From Phytohabitans maris (GTDB lineage Bacteria; Actinomycetota; Actinomycetes; Mycobacteriales; Micromonosporaceae): a stretch of DNA of 64,000 bases. The stretch spans positions 62,001 through 126,000 of the forward strand of contig NZ_JAVHUY010000026.1 in NCBI RefSeq assembly GCF_031085175.1, given 5' to 3'. The stretch's first letter is position 1. Each line of letters opens with the position of its first letter. Both the position numbers and the translations under genes were made by a program. The notes beneath the pieces are model-generated. The model saw nothing but the letters and a program-made list of their open reading frames with translations. It ran no database searches and was not told the DNA's origin. This document shows, one piece after another, positions 50,362 to 60,432 of this stretch.

Positions 50362-51417
50362 ATGGCGAGCGTTGACGAGGCGATGAGCCGAGCGATCGCG
50401 CTGGCCGCCCGCGGGCTCGGCACCACCAGTCCCAACCCCGTCGTCGGCTGCGTCATCCTCGACCAGCGGGGCGAGGTCGTGGGCGAGGGCTTCCACGCGT
50501 ACGCGGGCGGCCCGCACGCCGAGATCGTCGCGCTGGCCCAGGCGGGGGAGCGGGCCCGCGGCGGCACCGCCGTCGTCACGCTGGAGCCCTGCGACCACAC
50601 CGGCCGTACCGGCCCCTGCACGGTCGCGCTCATCCGCGCCGGCGTGGCCCGGGTCGTGGTCGCCGTCGCCGACCCCAACCCGCTCGCCGGCGGGGGCGTG
50701 AAGACGCTCCGCGAGGCCGGCGTCGAGGTGGTCACCGGCGTGCGGGAGGGCGAGGCCGAGCAGGGCAACATCGCCTGGCTGACCGCGGTGCGGCGGGGCT
50801 GGCCGTACGTGATCTGGAAGTACGCGGCGACGCTCGACGGCCGTTCCGCCGCCATCGACGGCACCAGCATGTGGATCACCTCCGAGGCGGCCCGGATGGA
50901 CGTGCACAAGCTGCGCGGCACCGTCGACGCGGTCGTGGTGGGGATCGGCACCGTGCTCGCCGACGACTCCCGGCTCACCGCCCGCAACCTGCGCGACGGC
51001 ACCCTCAACATCCGGCAGCCGTTGCGCGTGGTCGTGGACTCCTCCGGGCGTACCCCCGAGAAAGCTCGCGTGCGCGACGGCGCCGCGCCCACCTGGGTGG
51101 CGACCGCGGCGGAGGTCGGGGTGGGTCCGGACGGCCGGGTCGACCTGGCCGCGCTGCTCGCGGGCCTCTACCGGCGCGGCGTCCGGGCCGCCCTGCTGGA
51201 GGGTGGGCCGACGCTCGCCGGCGGCTTCCTCGCCGCCGGCCGCATCGACAAGATCATCGGGTACGTGGCGCCGAAGCTGCTCGGCGCCGGGTCGCCCGCG
51301 CTCGCCGACGCCGGCGTGCACACCATCGCCGAGGCCATCGACCTGGACTACACCGAGATCACCCAGGTCGGTCCGGACCTGCGCTTCACCGCGGTACCGC
51401 GCAAGAGGGAGGGCTAA
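50362..51417 (+). CDS. ribD: Bifunctional riboflavin deaminase/reductase
   Basis: A 351-residue enzyme for the second and third steps from GTP. The N-terminal deaminase has the zinc site HAEIVAL and [11 protein letters not shown]. The C-terminal NADPH reductase has [20 protein letters not shown] and [15 protein letters not shown] with GAGAGGGA 5 bases upstream. First gene of the rib operon, under the FMN riboswitch. Confidence 0.96.
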   Translation: MASVDEAMSRAIALAARGLGTTSPNPVVGCVILDQRGEVVGEGFHAYAGGPHAEIVALAQAGERARGGTAVVTLEPCDHTGRTGPCTVALIRAGVARVVVAVADPNPLAGGGVKTLREAGVEVVTGVREGEAEQGNIAWLTAVRRGWPYVIWKYAATLDGRSAAIDGTSMWITSEAARMDVHKLRGTVDAVVVGIGTVLADDSRLTARNLRDGTLNIRQPLRVVVDSSGRTPEKARVRDGAAPTWVATAAEVGVGPDGRVDLAALLAGLYRRGVRAALLEGGPTLAGGFLAAGRIDKIIGYVAPKLLGAGSPALADAGVHTIAEAIDLDYTEITQVGPDLRFTAVPRKREG

Positions 51418-51419
51418 CC

Positions 51420-52042
51420 ATGTTCACCGGGATTGTCGAGGAGCTGGGGGAGCTGGTCCGCCTGGAGTGGCACGGCGACGGCGGGGTCGCCGCGCTGCGC
51501 GGGCCGCTCGTCGCCTCGGACGCCGGTCCGGGCGACTCGATCGCGGTCAACGGCGTCTGCCTCACGGTCGTGGCGGTCGAGGGGGACGGGTTCACGGTCG
51601 ACGTGATGAAGGAGACCTTCGACCGCAGCGCGCTCGGCACGCTCGCACCGGGCGACCCGGTCAACCTCGAGCGCGCCGCCACGCTCGGCACCCGCCTCGG
51701 CGGCCACCTGGTCCAGGGGCATGTCGACGGCGTCGGGCGGATCGTGTCCCGCAGGCCCGGAGACAGGTGGGAAGACGTCTCGATCGAACTTCCGCCGGGT
51801 CTTTCCCGTTACGTGGTGGAAAAGGGGTCGATCACCGTCGACGGGGTATCGCTGACCGTCGTCTCGGTGGGCGACTCGACGTTCGCGGTGAGCCTGATCC
51901 CCACAACGCTCGCGCTCACCACTCTCGGGCGCAAAGGCGCCGGAGACCTGGTCAACCTGGAGGTCGACGTGATCGGCAAGTACGTGGAGAAGCTCATGGG
52001 GGCGGGGCCTTCCGGCTCCGCGCGAGCGGACGGGGTGCCGGC

Positions 52043-52046
<4 letters not shown>
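51420..52046 (+). CDS. ribE: Riboflavin synthase alpha subunit
   Basis: A 208-residue enzyme dismutating two lumazines to riboflavin. Two similar lumazine-binding barrels: [24 protein letters not shown] near residue 46 and GHVDGVGRI followed by GVSLTVV near residue 142. ATG 2 bases after the ribD stop; the end overlaps ribBA by four bases (GTGA). Confidence 0.96.
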
Positions 52047-53268
<1,222 letters not shown>

Positions 53269-53269
<1 letters not shown>

Positions 53270-53742
53270 TGGCTGGTTTCGGTGAACCCGGTGTGTCCAC
53301 TGTCGACGCACGGGGGATGACGGTCGGGATCGTGGCCGCGCGGTGGCACGGCGACCTGACCGACCACATGCTGGCCCGCGCGATCGAGGCCGCCAAGGCC
53401 TGCGCCGCGGGCGACATCGTGGTGGCCCGGGTGGCCGGCTCGGTCGAGCTGCCGGTGGTCGCCCAGGCGTTGGCCCGCCGCTGTGACGTGGTGGTCGCGC
53501 TGGGCGTGGTGGTACGCGGCGCCACGGCCCACTTCGACTACGTCTGCAAGTCGGTCACCGAGGGGCTGACCCGGGTGGCGCTGGACGAGGCCACGCCGGT
53601 CGCCCACGGCGTCCTGACGGTCAACACGATCGAGCAGGCCCGCGACCGCGCCGGCCTGCCCGGATCGGCCGAGGACAAGGGCTGGTCCGCGACCGTCGCC
53701 GCCCTCGACGCGGCACTCGCGATCCGCGCCCTGCCGGAGTAA
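53269..53742 (+). CDS. ribH: 6,7-dimethyl-8-ribityllumazine synthase
   Basis: A 157-residue shell-forming enzyme making lumazine from DHBP and the ribityl pyrimidine. GIVAARWHGDLTDHML, the phosphate/substrate segment GSVELPVVAQALA and RGATAHFDYVCKSV with the catalytic His. Final gene of the operon; a long palindrome follows. Confidence 0.96.
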
Positions 53743-53752
53743 CGCGCGCCTG

Positions 53753-53808
53753 GGTGATCGAGGCTCCGTCCACGTCGTTCCAGCGACGTGAGGGGAGCTT
53801 CGATCACC
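53753..53808. repeat. Long palindrome after ribH (family S, copy 2)
   Basis: GGTGATCGAGGCTCCGTCCA... pairs with ...GAGGGGAGCTTCGATCACC; 27-base arms with several mismatches. Same outer sequence as 43461-43522. It sits between two convergent genes and may serve as a bidirectional terminator. Confidence 0.8.
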
Positions 53809-53820
53809 GGCGGGGCCGAT

Positions 53821-54564
53821 CTAGAGGCGGCCGGCCTCGATGATCCGGCCCAGGAACTGTCGCGTCCGGGCCTCGACCGGCTCGGCGAAGACCTTCTCCG
53901 GCGGGCCCTGCTCCAGCACCCGGCCACCGTCCAGAAAGCACACCCGGTCCGCCACCTGGCGCGCGAACCCCATCTCGTGGGTCGCCAGCACCATCGTCAC
54001 GCCGTCGGACTTGAGGTCGCGGATCATCGAGAGCACCTCGCCGACCAGCTCCGGGTCGAGCGCCGACGTCACCTCGTCCAGCAGGAGCAGCCGCGGGGAG
54101 TTGACCAGCGCCCGCACGATCGCGACCCGCTGCTGCTGGCCGCCGGAGAGCCGGTCCGGGTACGCGCCCGCCTTCTCCGCGAGCCCCACCCGACCCAGCC
54201 ACTCCAACGCCAGGTCACGGGCCGCCTGCCGGGGCATCCCGTGCACCCGCACCGGCGCGAGCACGACGTTCTCCAGCACGGTCATGTGCGGAAACAGGTT
54301 GTACGCCTGGAACACGATGCCGATCCGCTGCCGAACCTTGTCCGGGTCGGCCCGCGGGTCGGTGATGTGCTCGCCGTCCAGGTGGATGGTGCCGTCGTCG
54401 AGCTCCTCCAGCAGGTTGACGCAGCGCAGCAGCGTCGACTTGCCCGACCCGGACGCCCCGATCAGCGCCACCACCTCGTGCTCGGCCACGTCGAAGTCGA
54501 GGCCGTCGAGGACCACGTGGTCGCCGAAGAGCTTTCGCACGCCGCGGCACGCCAGCAGGCTCAC
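53821..54564 (-). CDS. Polar amino acid ABC transporter ATP-binding protein
   Basis: A 247-residue ATPase of the GlnQ type. Walker A GASGSGKSTLLR near residue 37, Q-loop FQAYNLFPHM, signature LSGGQQQRVAIVRAL, Walker B LLLLDEVTSALD, and the switch His in ATHEMG. GTG start overlapping the permease stop (GTGA). Last gene of a three-gene operon (binding protein, permease, ATPase). Confidence 0.94.
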   Translation of the reverse strand: MSLLACRGVRKLFGDHVVLDGLDFDVAEHEVVALIGASGSGKSTLLRCVNLLEELDDGTIHLDGEHITDPRADPDKVRQRIGIVFQAYNLFPHMTVLENVVLAPVRVHGMPRQAARDLALEWLGRVGLAEKAGAYPDRLSGGQQQRVAIVRALVNSPRLLLLDEVTSALDPELVGEVLSMIRDLKSDGVTMVLATHEMGFARQVADRVCFLDGGRVLEQGPPEKVFAEPVEARTRQFLGRIIEAGRL

Positions 54565-55385
54565 GACTGCCTCCGCGCGGCCCGCAGCGTCACCCAGTCG
54601 GTCACCGCGATCAGCGGGGCGGCCAGCAGTACGAAGAGCACACCGGCCACGATGTACGGCGTGTAGTTGAACGTCTCGGCCGTGTGGATCTGGGCCGCCC
54701 GGACCGCGTCGATCGGGCCGGCCAGCGACACCAGCCCGACGTCCTTCTGGAGCGCGACGGTGTCGTTGAGCAGGGGCGGCGCCACCCGCCGTACGGCCTG
54801 GGGGAGCACCACGAAGCGCATCGTCTGCCGGTACGTCAGCCCCAGCGACCGGGCCGCCGCGAGCTGGCTCGGGTGCACCGACTCGATGCCGGCGCGGAAG
54901 ACCTCGGCCAGGTACCCGGAGTACGTGACGACCAGCGCGATCCCGCCCAGCACCAGCGTGCTCGGCATCCCCTGCAGCCGCAGCCCGGGCAGGCCGAGCG
55001 TCATCACGTAGAGCACGATGATGAGCGGCAGCCCGCGAAACGTGTACGTGTAGCCGGTCGCCAGCAGCCGCACCGGGAAGAAGACCGGGCCGCGCAGGGT
55101 ACGCAGCAGCGCGACGGCGAGCCCGAGCGCGAGCGCGCCGACCGCGCAGAAGAAGAGCAGCCGGATGTTGAGCCAGAGCCCGCGCAGCACGTCCGGCAGC
55201 GAATCGCGGGCCACCTGCGGGTCGAGAAAGGACTCGCGCACCCGGTCCCACCCCGGCGCCCCGGTGACCGCGACCACCAGCAGCACGCCGAGCACCAAAG
55301 TGGACAGAGCGGCGACCAGGACCGAGAGCAGGGTCTGCCGCCGCCGGTACGCGATGCGGTCGAGCTGGGCCGGGCTGAGACTCAC
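54561..55385 (-). CDS. Polar amino acid ABC transporter permease
   Basis: A 274-residue membrane subunit (HisM/GlnP type) with five to six hydrophobic helices. The EAA loop that docks the ATPase is EVFRAGIESVHPSQLAAARS followed by LGLTYRQTMRFVVLP. The GTG at 55385 overlaps the binding-protein stop (GTGA); in-frame starts upstream would add antisense sequence. The substrate is probably glutamate/glutamine-like, inferred from family only. Confidence 0.93.
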   Translation of the reverse strand: MSLSPAQLDRIAYRRRQTLLSVLVAALSTLVLGVLLVVAVTGAPGWDRVRESFLDPQVARDSLPDVLRGLWLNIRLLFFCAVGALALGLAVALLRTLRGPVFFPVRLLATGYTYTFRGLPLIIVLYVMTLGLPGLRLQGMPSTLVLGGIALVVTYSGYLAEVFRAGIESVHPSQLAAARSLGLTYRQTMRFVVLPQAVRRVAPPLLNDTVALQKDVGLVSLAGPIDAVRAAQIHTAETFNYTPYIVAGVLFVLLAAPLIAVTDWVTLRAARRQS

Positions 55386-56245
55386 GTGAGCTCGCGCGCC
55401 CCAGCCACCTGGGCGAGCCACTGCTTCTCCAGGGTGGCGAGCTGGCCGGCGGAGCGGAGCTGGTCGACGGCCTGCGTCACGCAACCGGTCAGCGGCGAAC
55501 CCTTGTCGAGCACCAGCCCGAACTGCTCCGGTACGCCCACCTGCGGCAGCTGCCCCACGATCACCGCGTCCTCCAGCTCGGCCGCGGTCATGTAGAACGC
55601 AGTCGGCAGGTCTACGACCAGCCCGTCGATCTGCCCGTTCTGCAGGGCCTTCTTGGCGTCATCGTTGGTGTTGAAGACCTGCGGCTGCCGGCTCGGCTTC
55701 ACCAGCTCGGTGATCGCCTGGTAGCTGGTCGTACCGACCTGGGCGCCGAGCTTGGCGTCGCGCAGCGCCGAGACCGAGGTGGCGCCGGCGATCGGGGCGG
55801 ACTTGAGCGCGATCACCGTCTGCCGCACCAGGTAGTACGGGCCGGAGAAGTCCACCGCCTTCTTGCGGTCCTCCGTGATCGAGAACTGGTTGACGTCGAA
55901 GTCGAAGTCCTTCGGCCCCGGCGCGATCGCCGTGTTGAACGGCACCCGCACCCACGTCACGTCCCCCTGCGCGAACCCGAGCCGGTCGGCCACCGCGTAC
56001 GCCACGGCCGACTCGAAGCCCTCCCCGTTCTCCGGCTTGTTGTCCGTGAACCACGGCTCGTACGCCGGGTCGTCCGTCCCGATCGTCAGCTTGCCGGGCG
56101 TCCTGGTGGCAAGCTGATCCTTGGTGCAGGTGGTGAGCCCGGTCGCGGCGGGCGGGGCGGGGCTCTCCTCGTCGGCGGGGGCGCAGGCGGCGAGCGCCAG
56201 CAGGAGCGCGAGGGGCAGCAGGCGGCGTACCATGCGCGTCAGCAT
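55382..56245 (-). CDS. Amino acid ABC transporter substrate-binding lipoprotein
   Basis: A 287-residue exported lipoprotein: signal peptide with lipobox LAAC (Cys21), then a type II periplasmic-binding fold (GKLTIGTDDPAYEPWFTDNK, GFESAVAYAVADRLGF, FDFDVNQFSITEDRKKAVDF). First gene of the transporter operon. ATG 56245 was taken; ATG 56233 is equally possible, and neither has a clear ribosome site. Confidence 0.92.
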   Translation of the reverse strand: MLTRMVRRLLPLALLLALAACAPADEESPAPPAATGLTTCTKDQLATRTPGKLTIGTDDPAYEPWFTDNKPENGEGFESAVAYAVADRLGFAQGDVTWVRVPFNTAIAPGPKDFDFDVNQFSITEDRKKAVDFSGPYYLVRQTVIALKSAPIAGATSVSALRDAKLGAQVGTTSYQAITELVKPSRQPQVFNTNDDAKKALQNGQIDGLVVDLPTAFYMTAAELEDAVIVGQLPQVGVPEQFGLVLDKGSPLTGCVTQAVDQLRSAGQLATLEKQWLAQVAGARELT

Positions 56246-56328
56246 AGGCGCGGGAGCGTGGTCGCCGTGACCGCCGTCGTGGTCGCCCTCGCCGCGCGCG
56301 GCACCCGACCGGAGCGCGCCAGACACGC

Positions 56329-56430
56329 TGACGCTCGCGCCGGGCGTGTACGTCCTGGAGCTGTACGCCCTCTCCGCCGCCGGCGGGAGCGTCCAGCATC
56401 TGGACGACCACACCGTCACGGCGCGCTGAC
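56329..56430 (+). pseudogene. Possible C-terminal gene remnant before hisE
   Basis: A short frame reads TLTLAPGVYVLELYALSAAG, then GSVQHLDDHTVTAR and a stop. It looks like the end of a beta-sandwich domain but has no start of its own and no upstream coding sequence. Low confidence; may be chance. Confidence 0.2.
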
Positions 56431-56438
56431 CGGTGAGG

Positions 56439-56720
56439 ATGACAGAATCACTGGTCGTGAAGACCTTCGAGGAGCTGTTCGCCGAGCTGTCCGCCAAGGC
56501 GGCCGCCCGTACCCCCGGGTCGGGCACCGTCGCGGCGCTGGAGCGCGGCGTCCACGCCATCGGCAAGAAGGTCGTCGAAGAGGCGGCCGAGGCCTGGATG
56601 GCGGCCGAGCACGAGGGGCCCGAGCGGGCGGCGGAGGAGATCTCCCAGCTGCTCTACCAGGCCCAGGTGCTGATGCTCGCCACCGGACTGGAGCTCAAGG
56701 ACGTGTACCGACATCTGTGA
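56439..56720 (+). CDS. hisE: Phosphoribosyl-ATP pyrophosphohydrolase
   Basis: A 93-residue enzyme for the second step of histidine synthesis. [36 protein letters not shown] (metal-binding Glu residues) and [14 protein letters not shown] match the family. The ATG at 56439 gives an N-terminus like mycobacterial HisE; GTG 56433 and GTG 56457 are alternatives. hisG follows after 49 bases. Confidence 0.93.
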   Translation: MTESLVVKTFEELFAELSAKAAARTPGSGTVAALERGVHAIGKKVVEEAAEAWMAAEHEGPERAAEEISQLLYQAQVLMLATGLELKDVYRHL

Positions 56721-56769
56721 CCGTGCCCTCCCTCGTCCCCTTTCTCGTTTTCCGAAGGAGCACGTCCAG

Positions 56770-57615
56770 ATGCTGCGCATCGCCGTCCCCAACAAGGGCA
56801 CCCTGTCCCGACCCGCCACCGAGATGCTGCGCGAGGCGGGCTACCGCCAGCGCACCGACGACCGCGACCTGGTCTGCCGCGACGAGGGCAACGCGGTCGA
56901 GTTCTTCTACCTGCGCCCCCGCGACATCGCCACGTACGTCGGCTCCGGCGACCTCGACCTCGGCATCACCGGCCGCGACCTGCTCGTCGACGCGGGCAGC
57001 CCGGCCGAGGAGGTGCTCGACCTCGACTTCGGCGGGGCCACGTTCCGGTACGCCGCCCGCCCCGAGACCCTCTCCTCCGTCGACGAGATCGGCGGCCGGC
57101 GGGTCGCCACCGCGTACCCGGGGGTGGTCGAGCGCCACCTGGCCGAGCGCGGCCTCAAGGCCGACGTGATCCGGCTCGACGGCGCGGTGGAGAACGCGGT
57201 GCGGCTCGGCGTCGCCGACGTCGTCGCGGACGTGGTCTCCACCGGCGCCACGCTGCGCCAGGCCGGCCTGGTACCGGTCGGCGAGCCGATCCTGGAGTCG
57301 TCCGCGCTGCTCGTCCGCCGGGCCGGCGCCCCGGCCAACGGCCAGGTGGGCCAGCTGGTCCGCCGCCTGCAGGGCGTGCTCGTGGCCCGCCGCTACGTCA
57401 TGCTCGCGTACGACGTGCGCGCCGACCTCCTCGACCAGGCCTCCGCGCTCACCCCCGGCATCGAGTCGCCGACCATCTCCCCGCTGCACCGCGAGGGATG
57501 GGTGGCCGTACAGGCGATGGTGCTCCGCGGCGACGTGCACAACATCATGGACGAGCTCTACGACCTGGGCGCCCGCGCGATCCTGGTGACGGACATCCAC
57601 GCCTGCCGGCTGTGA
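56770..57615 (+). CDS. hisG: ATP phosphoribosyltransferase
   Basis: A 281-residue long-form HisG, the feedback-inhibited first enzyme of histidine synthesis. LRIAVPNKGTLSRPATEMLR at the start, DLDLGITGRDLLVDAG, the PRPP motif DVVADVVSTGATLRQAGL, and a C-terminal ACT-like regulatory domain where His binds. CGAAGGAG precedes the ATG. The stop overlaps the GTG of the next gene. Confidence 0.95.
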   Translation: MLRIAVPNKGTLSRPATEMLREAGYRQRTDDRDLVCRDEGNAVEFFYLRPRDIATYVGSGDLDLGITGRDLLVDAGSPAEEVLDLDFGGATFRYAARPETLSSVDEIGGRRVATAYPGVVERHLAERGLKADVIRLDGAVENAVRLGVADVVADVVSTGATLRQAGLVPVGEPILESSALLVRRAGAPANGQVGQLVRRLQGVLVARRYVMLAYDVRADLLDQASALTPGIESPTISPLHREGWVAVQAMVLRGDVHNIMDELYDLGARAILVTDIHACRL

Positions 57616-58574
57616 GCCGACTGGCCCCGCCCGCGGCCGGCACGCTGCCCGCGTGGGCGGCGCTCGCCGTCGCCTCGGTCGGGGGCGTCTCGTCGGCGGT
57701 CCAGAGCGTCGTGAACGCCGAGCTCGGCGAGCGGGTCGGCAACGCCTCGTTCGGCGCGGTGGTCAGCACCCTCACCGGCAGCGCGGTGGTCGTCGTCGGG
57801 CTGGCGGTCATGCCCTCGATGCGCCGCGGCCTGCGCGCGCTGCCGCACGCGAAGCTGCCCTGGTGGACCTACCTGGGTGGCGCCTGCGGAGCGGCGTTCG
57901 TGACCATCGCGACGTACGCGGTGCCGGTCGTCGGCGTGGCCGCGTTCACGATCGCCCAGGTGACCGGCGGCAGCCTCGGCGGGCTCGTGGTCGACCGGGC
58001 CGGCCTCGCCCCCGCCGGCCGGCTCCCGCTGACCGCACCGCGCGTGGGCGGCGCGCTGCTCGGCGTCGGCGCGGTGGCCCTGGCCCAGGTGGACCGCCCG
58101 ATCGGCGACCTGGCCGTGGACATGGTCGCGCTGGGGATACTCGGCGGGGCGGCGGTGGCGTTGCAGGGCGCGTTCAACGGCCGGGTCTCGGCCCGCACCA
58201 CGAACGCGGCCGGCACCGCCGTCAACTTCGCCAGCGCCACCCCCACCGTGCTGCTGGCCGCCGCCCTGCTCGGCGCCTTCGCCTCCGGCTGGTCCACCCG
58301 CCTCCCGACCGAGTGGTACCTCTACGCCGGCGGCCCGCTCAGCGTCGTCATCGTCGTCTGCCTGCTGGTCAGCGTCCGCGCGGTCGGCGTCCTCCGCACC
58401 GGCCTCTCGGTGGTCGCCGGGCAGCTCACCGGCGCCCTGCTCCTGGACACCCTGCTCCCCGGCGGCCGCCACGCCACCCCCGCGCTGCTGGCCGGCGCCA
58501 CCTTGACCGTCGCGGCCGTAGCTTTGGCCAGCGCCCGCCCCCGCTCCGCCCGCCCCTACCGGCCGCGGACCTAG
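57612..58574 (+). CDS. DMT-family permease (YdcZ/DUF606-like)
   Basis: A 320-residue membrane protein with about ten helices arranged as two similar halves. SVVNAELGERVGNASFGAVV in the first half and GAFNGRVSARTTNAAGTAVN in the second repeat the DUF606 pattern. Transport substrate unknown. The GTG overlaps the hisG stop (GTGA), so it is cotranslated with hisG. Confidence 0.88.
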   Translation: MSRLAPPAAGTLPAWAALAVASVGGVSSAVQSVVNAELGERVGNASFGAVVSTLTGSAVVVVGLAVMPSMRRGLRALPHAKLPWWTYLGGACGAAFVTIATYAVPVVGVAAFTIAQVTGGSLGGLVVDRAGLAPAGRLPLTAPRVGGALLGVGAVALAQVDRPIGDLAVDMVALGILGGAAVALQGAFNGRVSARTTNAAGTAVNFASATPTVLLAAALLGAFASGWSTRLPTEWYLYAGGPLSVVIVVCLLVSVRAVGVLRTGLSVVAGQLTGALLLDTLLPGGRHATPALLAGATLTVAAVALASARPRSARPYRPRT

Positions 58575-58627
58575 CGACCGCCAGGGTCGCGCCCCATTCC
58601 GGACCGCCGCCGGACCCGGGCATGCAT

Positions 58628-58664
58628 GTGCGGAGCTCTCGAGCTGCACGCACGAACGGGGCAC
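58628..58664 (+). repeat. Dispersed repeat 'p', copy 4
   Basis: GTGCGGAGCTCTCGAGCTGC followed by ACGCACGAACGGGGCA; same order of blocks as 6426-6462. Confidence 0.6.
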
Positions 58665-58698
58665 CGGCCCGTCCCGGCGCGAGAACCCGCCGCGCGGC

Positions 58699-58746
58699 GA
58701 TCGTGGTATTGCGGTGCCCCTGCGAGGGCACCTGGATACCACGATC
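58699..58746. repeat. GATCGTGGTA-family palindrome, copy 4
   Basis: Outer arms GATCGTGGTAT / ATACCACGATC (perfect 11 bases), inner arms GGTGCCC / GGGCACC. The clearest member of the family. Confidence 0.88.
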
Positions 58747-58883
58747 TCAACGACCGCCCGGTGCCGCGCACCGCGTAACGCCGGTTGCGGGCCATCGATC
58801 ACCGGCCACGCTCCGAGCCGGCCGCCGCAGGTCGGGTCGGCGGCGGCGCAGCAGGGCGGGCACGGCCCGCAGGTGGCAGTCGT

Positions 58884-59810
58884 CTAGGGGGTGAGGACCA
58901 GGCGGCCGCGGACGCCGCCCTTGGCCAGGAGGGCGTGGGCGGTCGCCGCCTCGGACAGCGGGAGCGTCGCGGCGACCCGCAGGGCGAGGCCGCCCCGCTC
59001 GGCGAGGGCGACCAGGGTGGCGAGCCGGTCGCCGTCGGGTTCGACCTCGACGCCGGTGGTGCGGATGCCGCGTTCGGGCGGGGGAGCCAGCGGGCCGGCG
59101 CCGGCGACGAACGTGCCGCCGTCGCGGACCGCGCCCAGCACCGGGGCGCCGGCGAAGGCCGGGTCGAAGGCGGCGTCCACCGGGCCGCCGGCCGCCGCCC
59201 GCACCGCGGCGGCGACGTTCCGGGCGCGGGGTACGAAGACGGCGCCGATCCCGCGTACGAACTCCTCGTCCTGCGCGCCCGCCACCGCGTAGACGGTCAG
59301 TCCACGGTGGACGGCCAGCTGCGCGGCGTAGGCACCGACCGCGCCGGCCGCGCCGGTGACCGCGATGGTGCCGGCGGTCAGGCCGGTCAGGTCGAGCGCC
59401 TGGGCGGCGGTGAGCGCGTTGAGCGGCAGCGTGGCGGCTGCGGCCGGCTCGACCCCGGCCGGTGCGGTGGCGGTGTGGGCGGCGTCCAGCAGCGCGTACT
59501 CCGCCTGGGTCCCGCCGCCTCCACTGTGGAACCAATGGCGCATCCCCACGACCTCGTCGCCCGGGCGGAACCCGGTGACCCCCTCGCCCACGGCGTCGAC
59601 GGTGCCGGCGAGGTCCCACCCCGGCACGAACGGCGGCCGCGGCGGCACCCGGTCCGCGAAGGCACCGGCGCCGGTGGCGAGGTCGACCGGCTGTACCGGT
59701 GCGGCCCGTACCCGCACCCTTAGCTGGCCCGGGCCGGGCTCGGGGAGGGGCTGGTCGGTGACCCGCAGGACCTCCGGGCCGCCGTACTCGGTGATGGTCA
59801 CGGCACGCAT
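58884..59810 (-). CDS. NADPH-dependent zinc-free MDR oxidoreductase (quinone reductase-like)
   Basis: A 308-residue medium-chain reductase. Typical start RAVTITEYGGPEVLRVTDQP; the cofactor loop AVTGAAGAVGAYAAQLAVHR is near residue 150. The zinc-ligand cysteines of alcohol dehydrogenases are absent, as in quinone reductases. Divergent from an HxlR regulator with a palindromic site between them, so probably induced by an electrophile or quinone. Confidence 0.9.
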   Translation of the reverse strand: MRAVTITEYGGPEVLRVTDQPLPEPGPGQLRVRVRAAPVQPVDLATGAGAFADRVPPRPPFVPGWDLAGTVDAVGEGVTGFRPGDEVVGMRHWFHSGGGGTQAEYALLDAAHTATAPAGVEPAAAATLPLNALTAAQALDLTGLTAGTIAVTGAAGAVGAYAAQLAVHRGLTVYAVAGAQDEEFVRGIGAVFVPRARNVAAAVRAAAGGPVDAAFDPAFAGAPVLGAVRDGGTFVAGAGPLAPPPERGIRTTGVEVEPDGDRLATLVALAERGGLALRVAATLPLSEAATAHALLAKGGVRGRLVLTP

Positions 59811-59919
59811 GGCGTGGCTCCTCTCTCGCCTCTTCGCGGCGTGCTCGTCGTCGCTTGCGGTACGAGGCTCGTCGCGGCTTGCGGCACGAGCGTATGGAGC
59901 CTTAGTCTCTGGCGGTAAG

Positions 59920-59939
59920 TAGGTACCCGAGAGTGCCTA
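59920..59939. promoter_or_regulatory. Candidate HxlR-type operator
   Basis: Dyad TAGGTAC-CCGAGA-GTGCCTA (one mismatch between arms), between the divergent oxidoreductase and regulator genes and 22 bases before the regulator ATG. Confidence 0.5.
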
Positions 59940-59960
59940 AGTCACCGAGTGGGGGCCACC

Positions 59961-60389
59961 ATGCCGACCGCGACCGCCGCGCAGCGCCGCCAGCGGGCCA
60001 GGGAGGCGTACGACGCGTTCATGGCCGAGTGCCCGACCCGCCAGCTGCTGGACACGTTGAGCGACAAGTGGATGGGCCTCGTGCTCGCCTCGCTCGGCGG
60101 CGGTCCGAAGCGGCACAGCGAGCTGGCCCGCAAGATCGCCGGCGTCAGCCAGAAGATGCTCACCCAGACGCTGCGCACGCTGGAGCGCGACGGCCTGGTC
60201 ACGCGCACGGTCACGCCGACGGTGCCGGTCCGCGTCGACTACGCGCTCACCCCGCTCGGCCGCGACCTCGCGCCGGTGATGCTCGCCATCAAGGCCTGGG
60301 CCGAGGAGCACATGGACCAGGTGCGGGCCGCCCGCGCGGCGTACGACGCGGGCCGGCCCGAAGACGCCACGAGCCCGGCCCTCCCGTGA
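59961..60389 (+). CDS. HxlR-family transcriptional regulator
   Basis: A 142-residue winged-helix regulator. CPTRQLLDTLSDKWMGLVLA contains the N-terminal Cys often used for redox or electrophile sensing in HxlR proteins; ELARKIAGVSQKMLTQTLRT, the recognition helix, follows. ATG 59961 is chosen; GTG 59949 is in frame but closer to the operator. Likely controls the divergent reductase and itself. Confidence 0.9.
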   Translation: MPTATAAQRRQRAREAYDAFMAECPTRQLLDTLSDKWMGLVLASLGGGPKRHSELARKIAGVSQKMLTQTLRTLERDGLVTRTVTPTVPVRVDYALTPLGRDLAPVMLAIKAWAEEHMDQVRAARAAYDAGRPEDATSPALP

Positions 60390-60407
60390 TGGGGGAGGGC
60401 CGGGCTC
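60371..60407 (+). terminator. Strong hairpin terminator at the end of the HxlR gene
   Basis: A perfect 15-base stem GAGCCCGGCCCTCCC (60371-60385) with GGGAGGGCCGGGCTC (60393-60407), loop of 7, followed by TTCCTGGGGG. The stop codon lies inside the loop. It separates two convergent genes. Confidence 0.8.
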
Positions 60408-60432
60408 TTCCTGGGGGTGTGAGTGTGGCTGG

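Larger units (their letters stand above)
58575..58883. other. Intergenic repeat region
   Basis: No gene seen. It contains a 'p' repeat copy (58628-58664) and a GATCGTGGTA palindrome (58699-58746). Confidence 0.7.
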
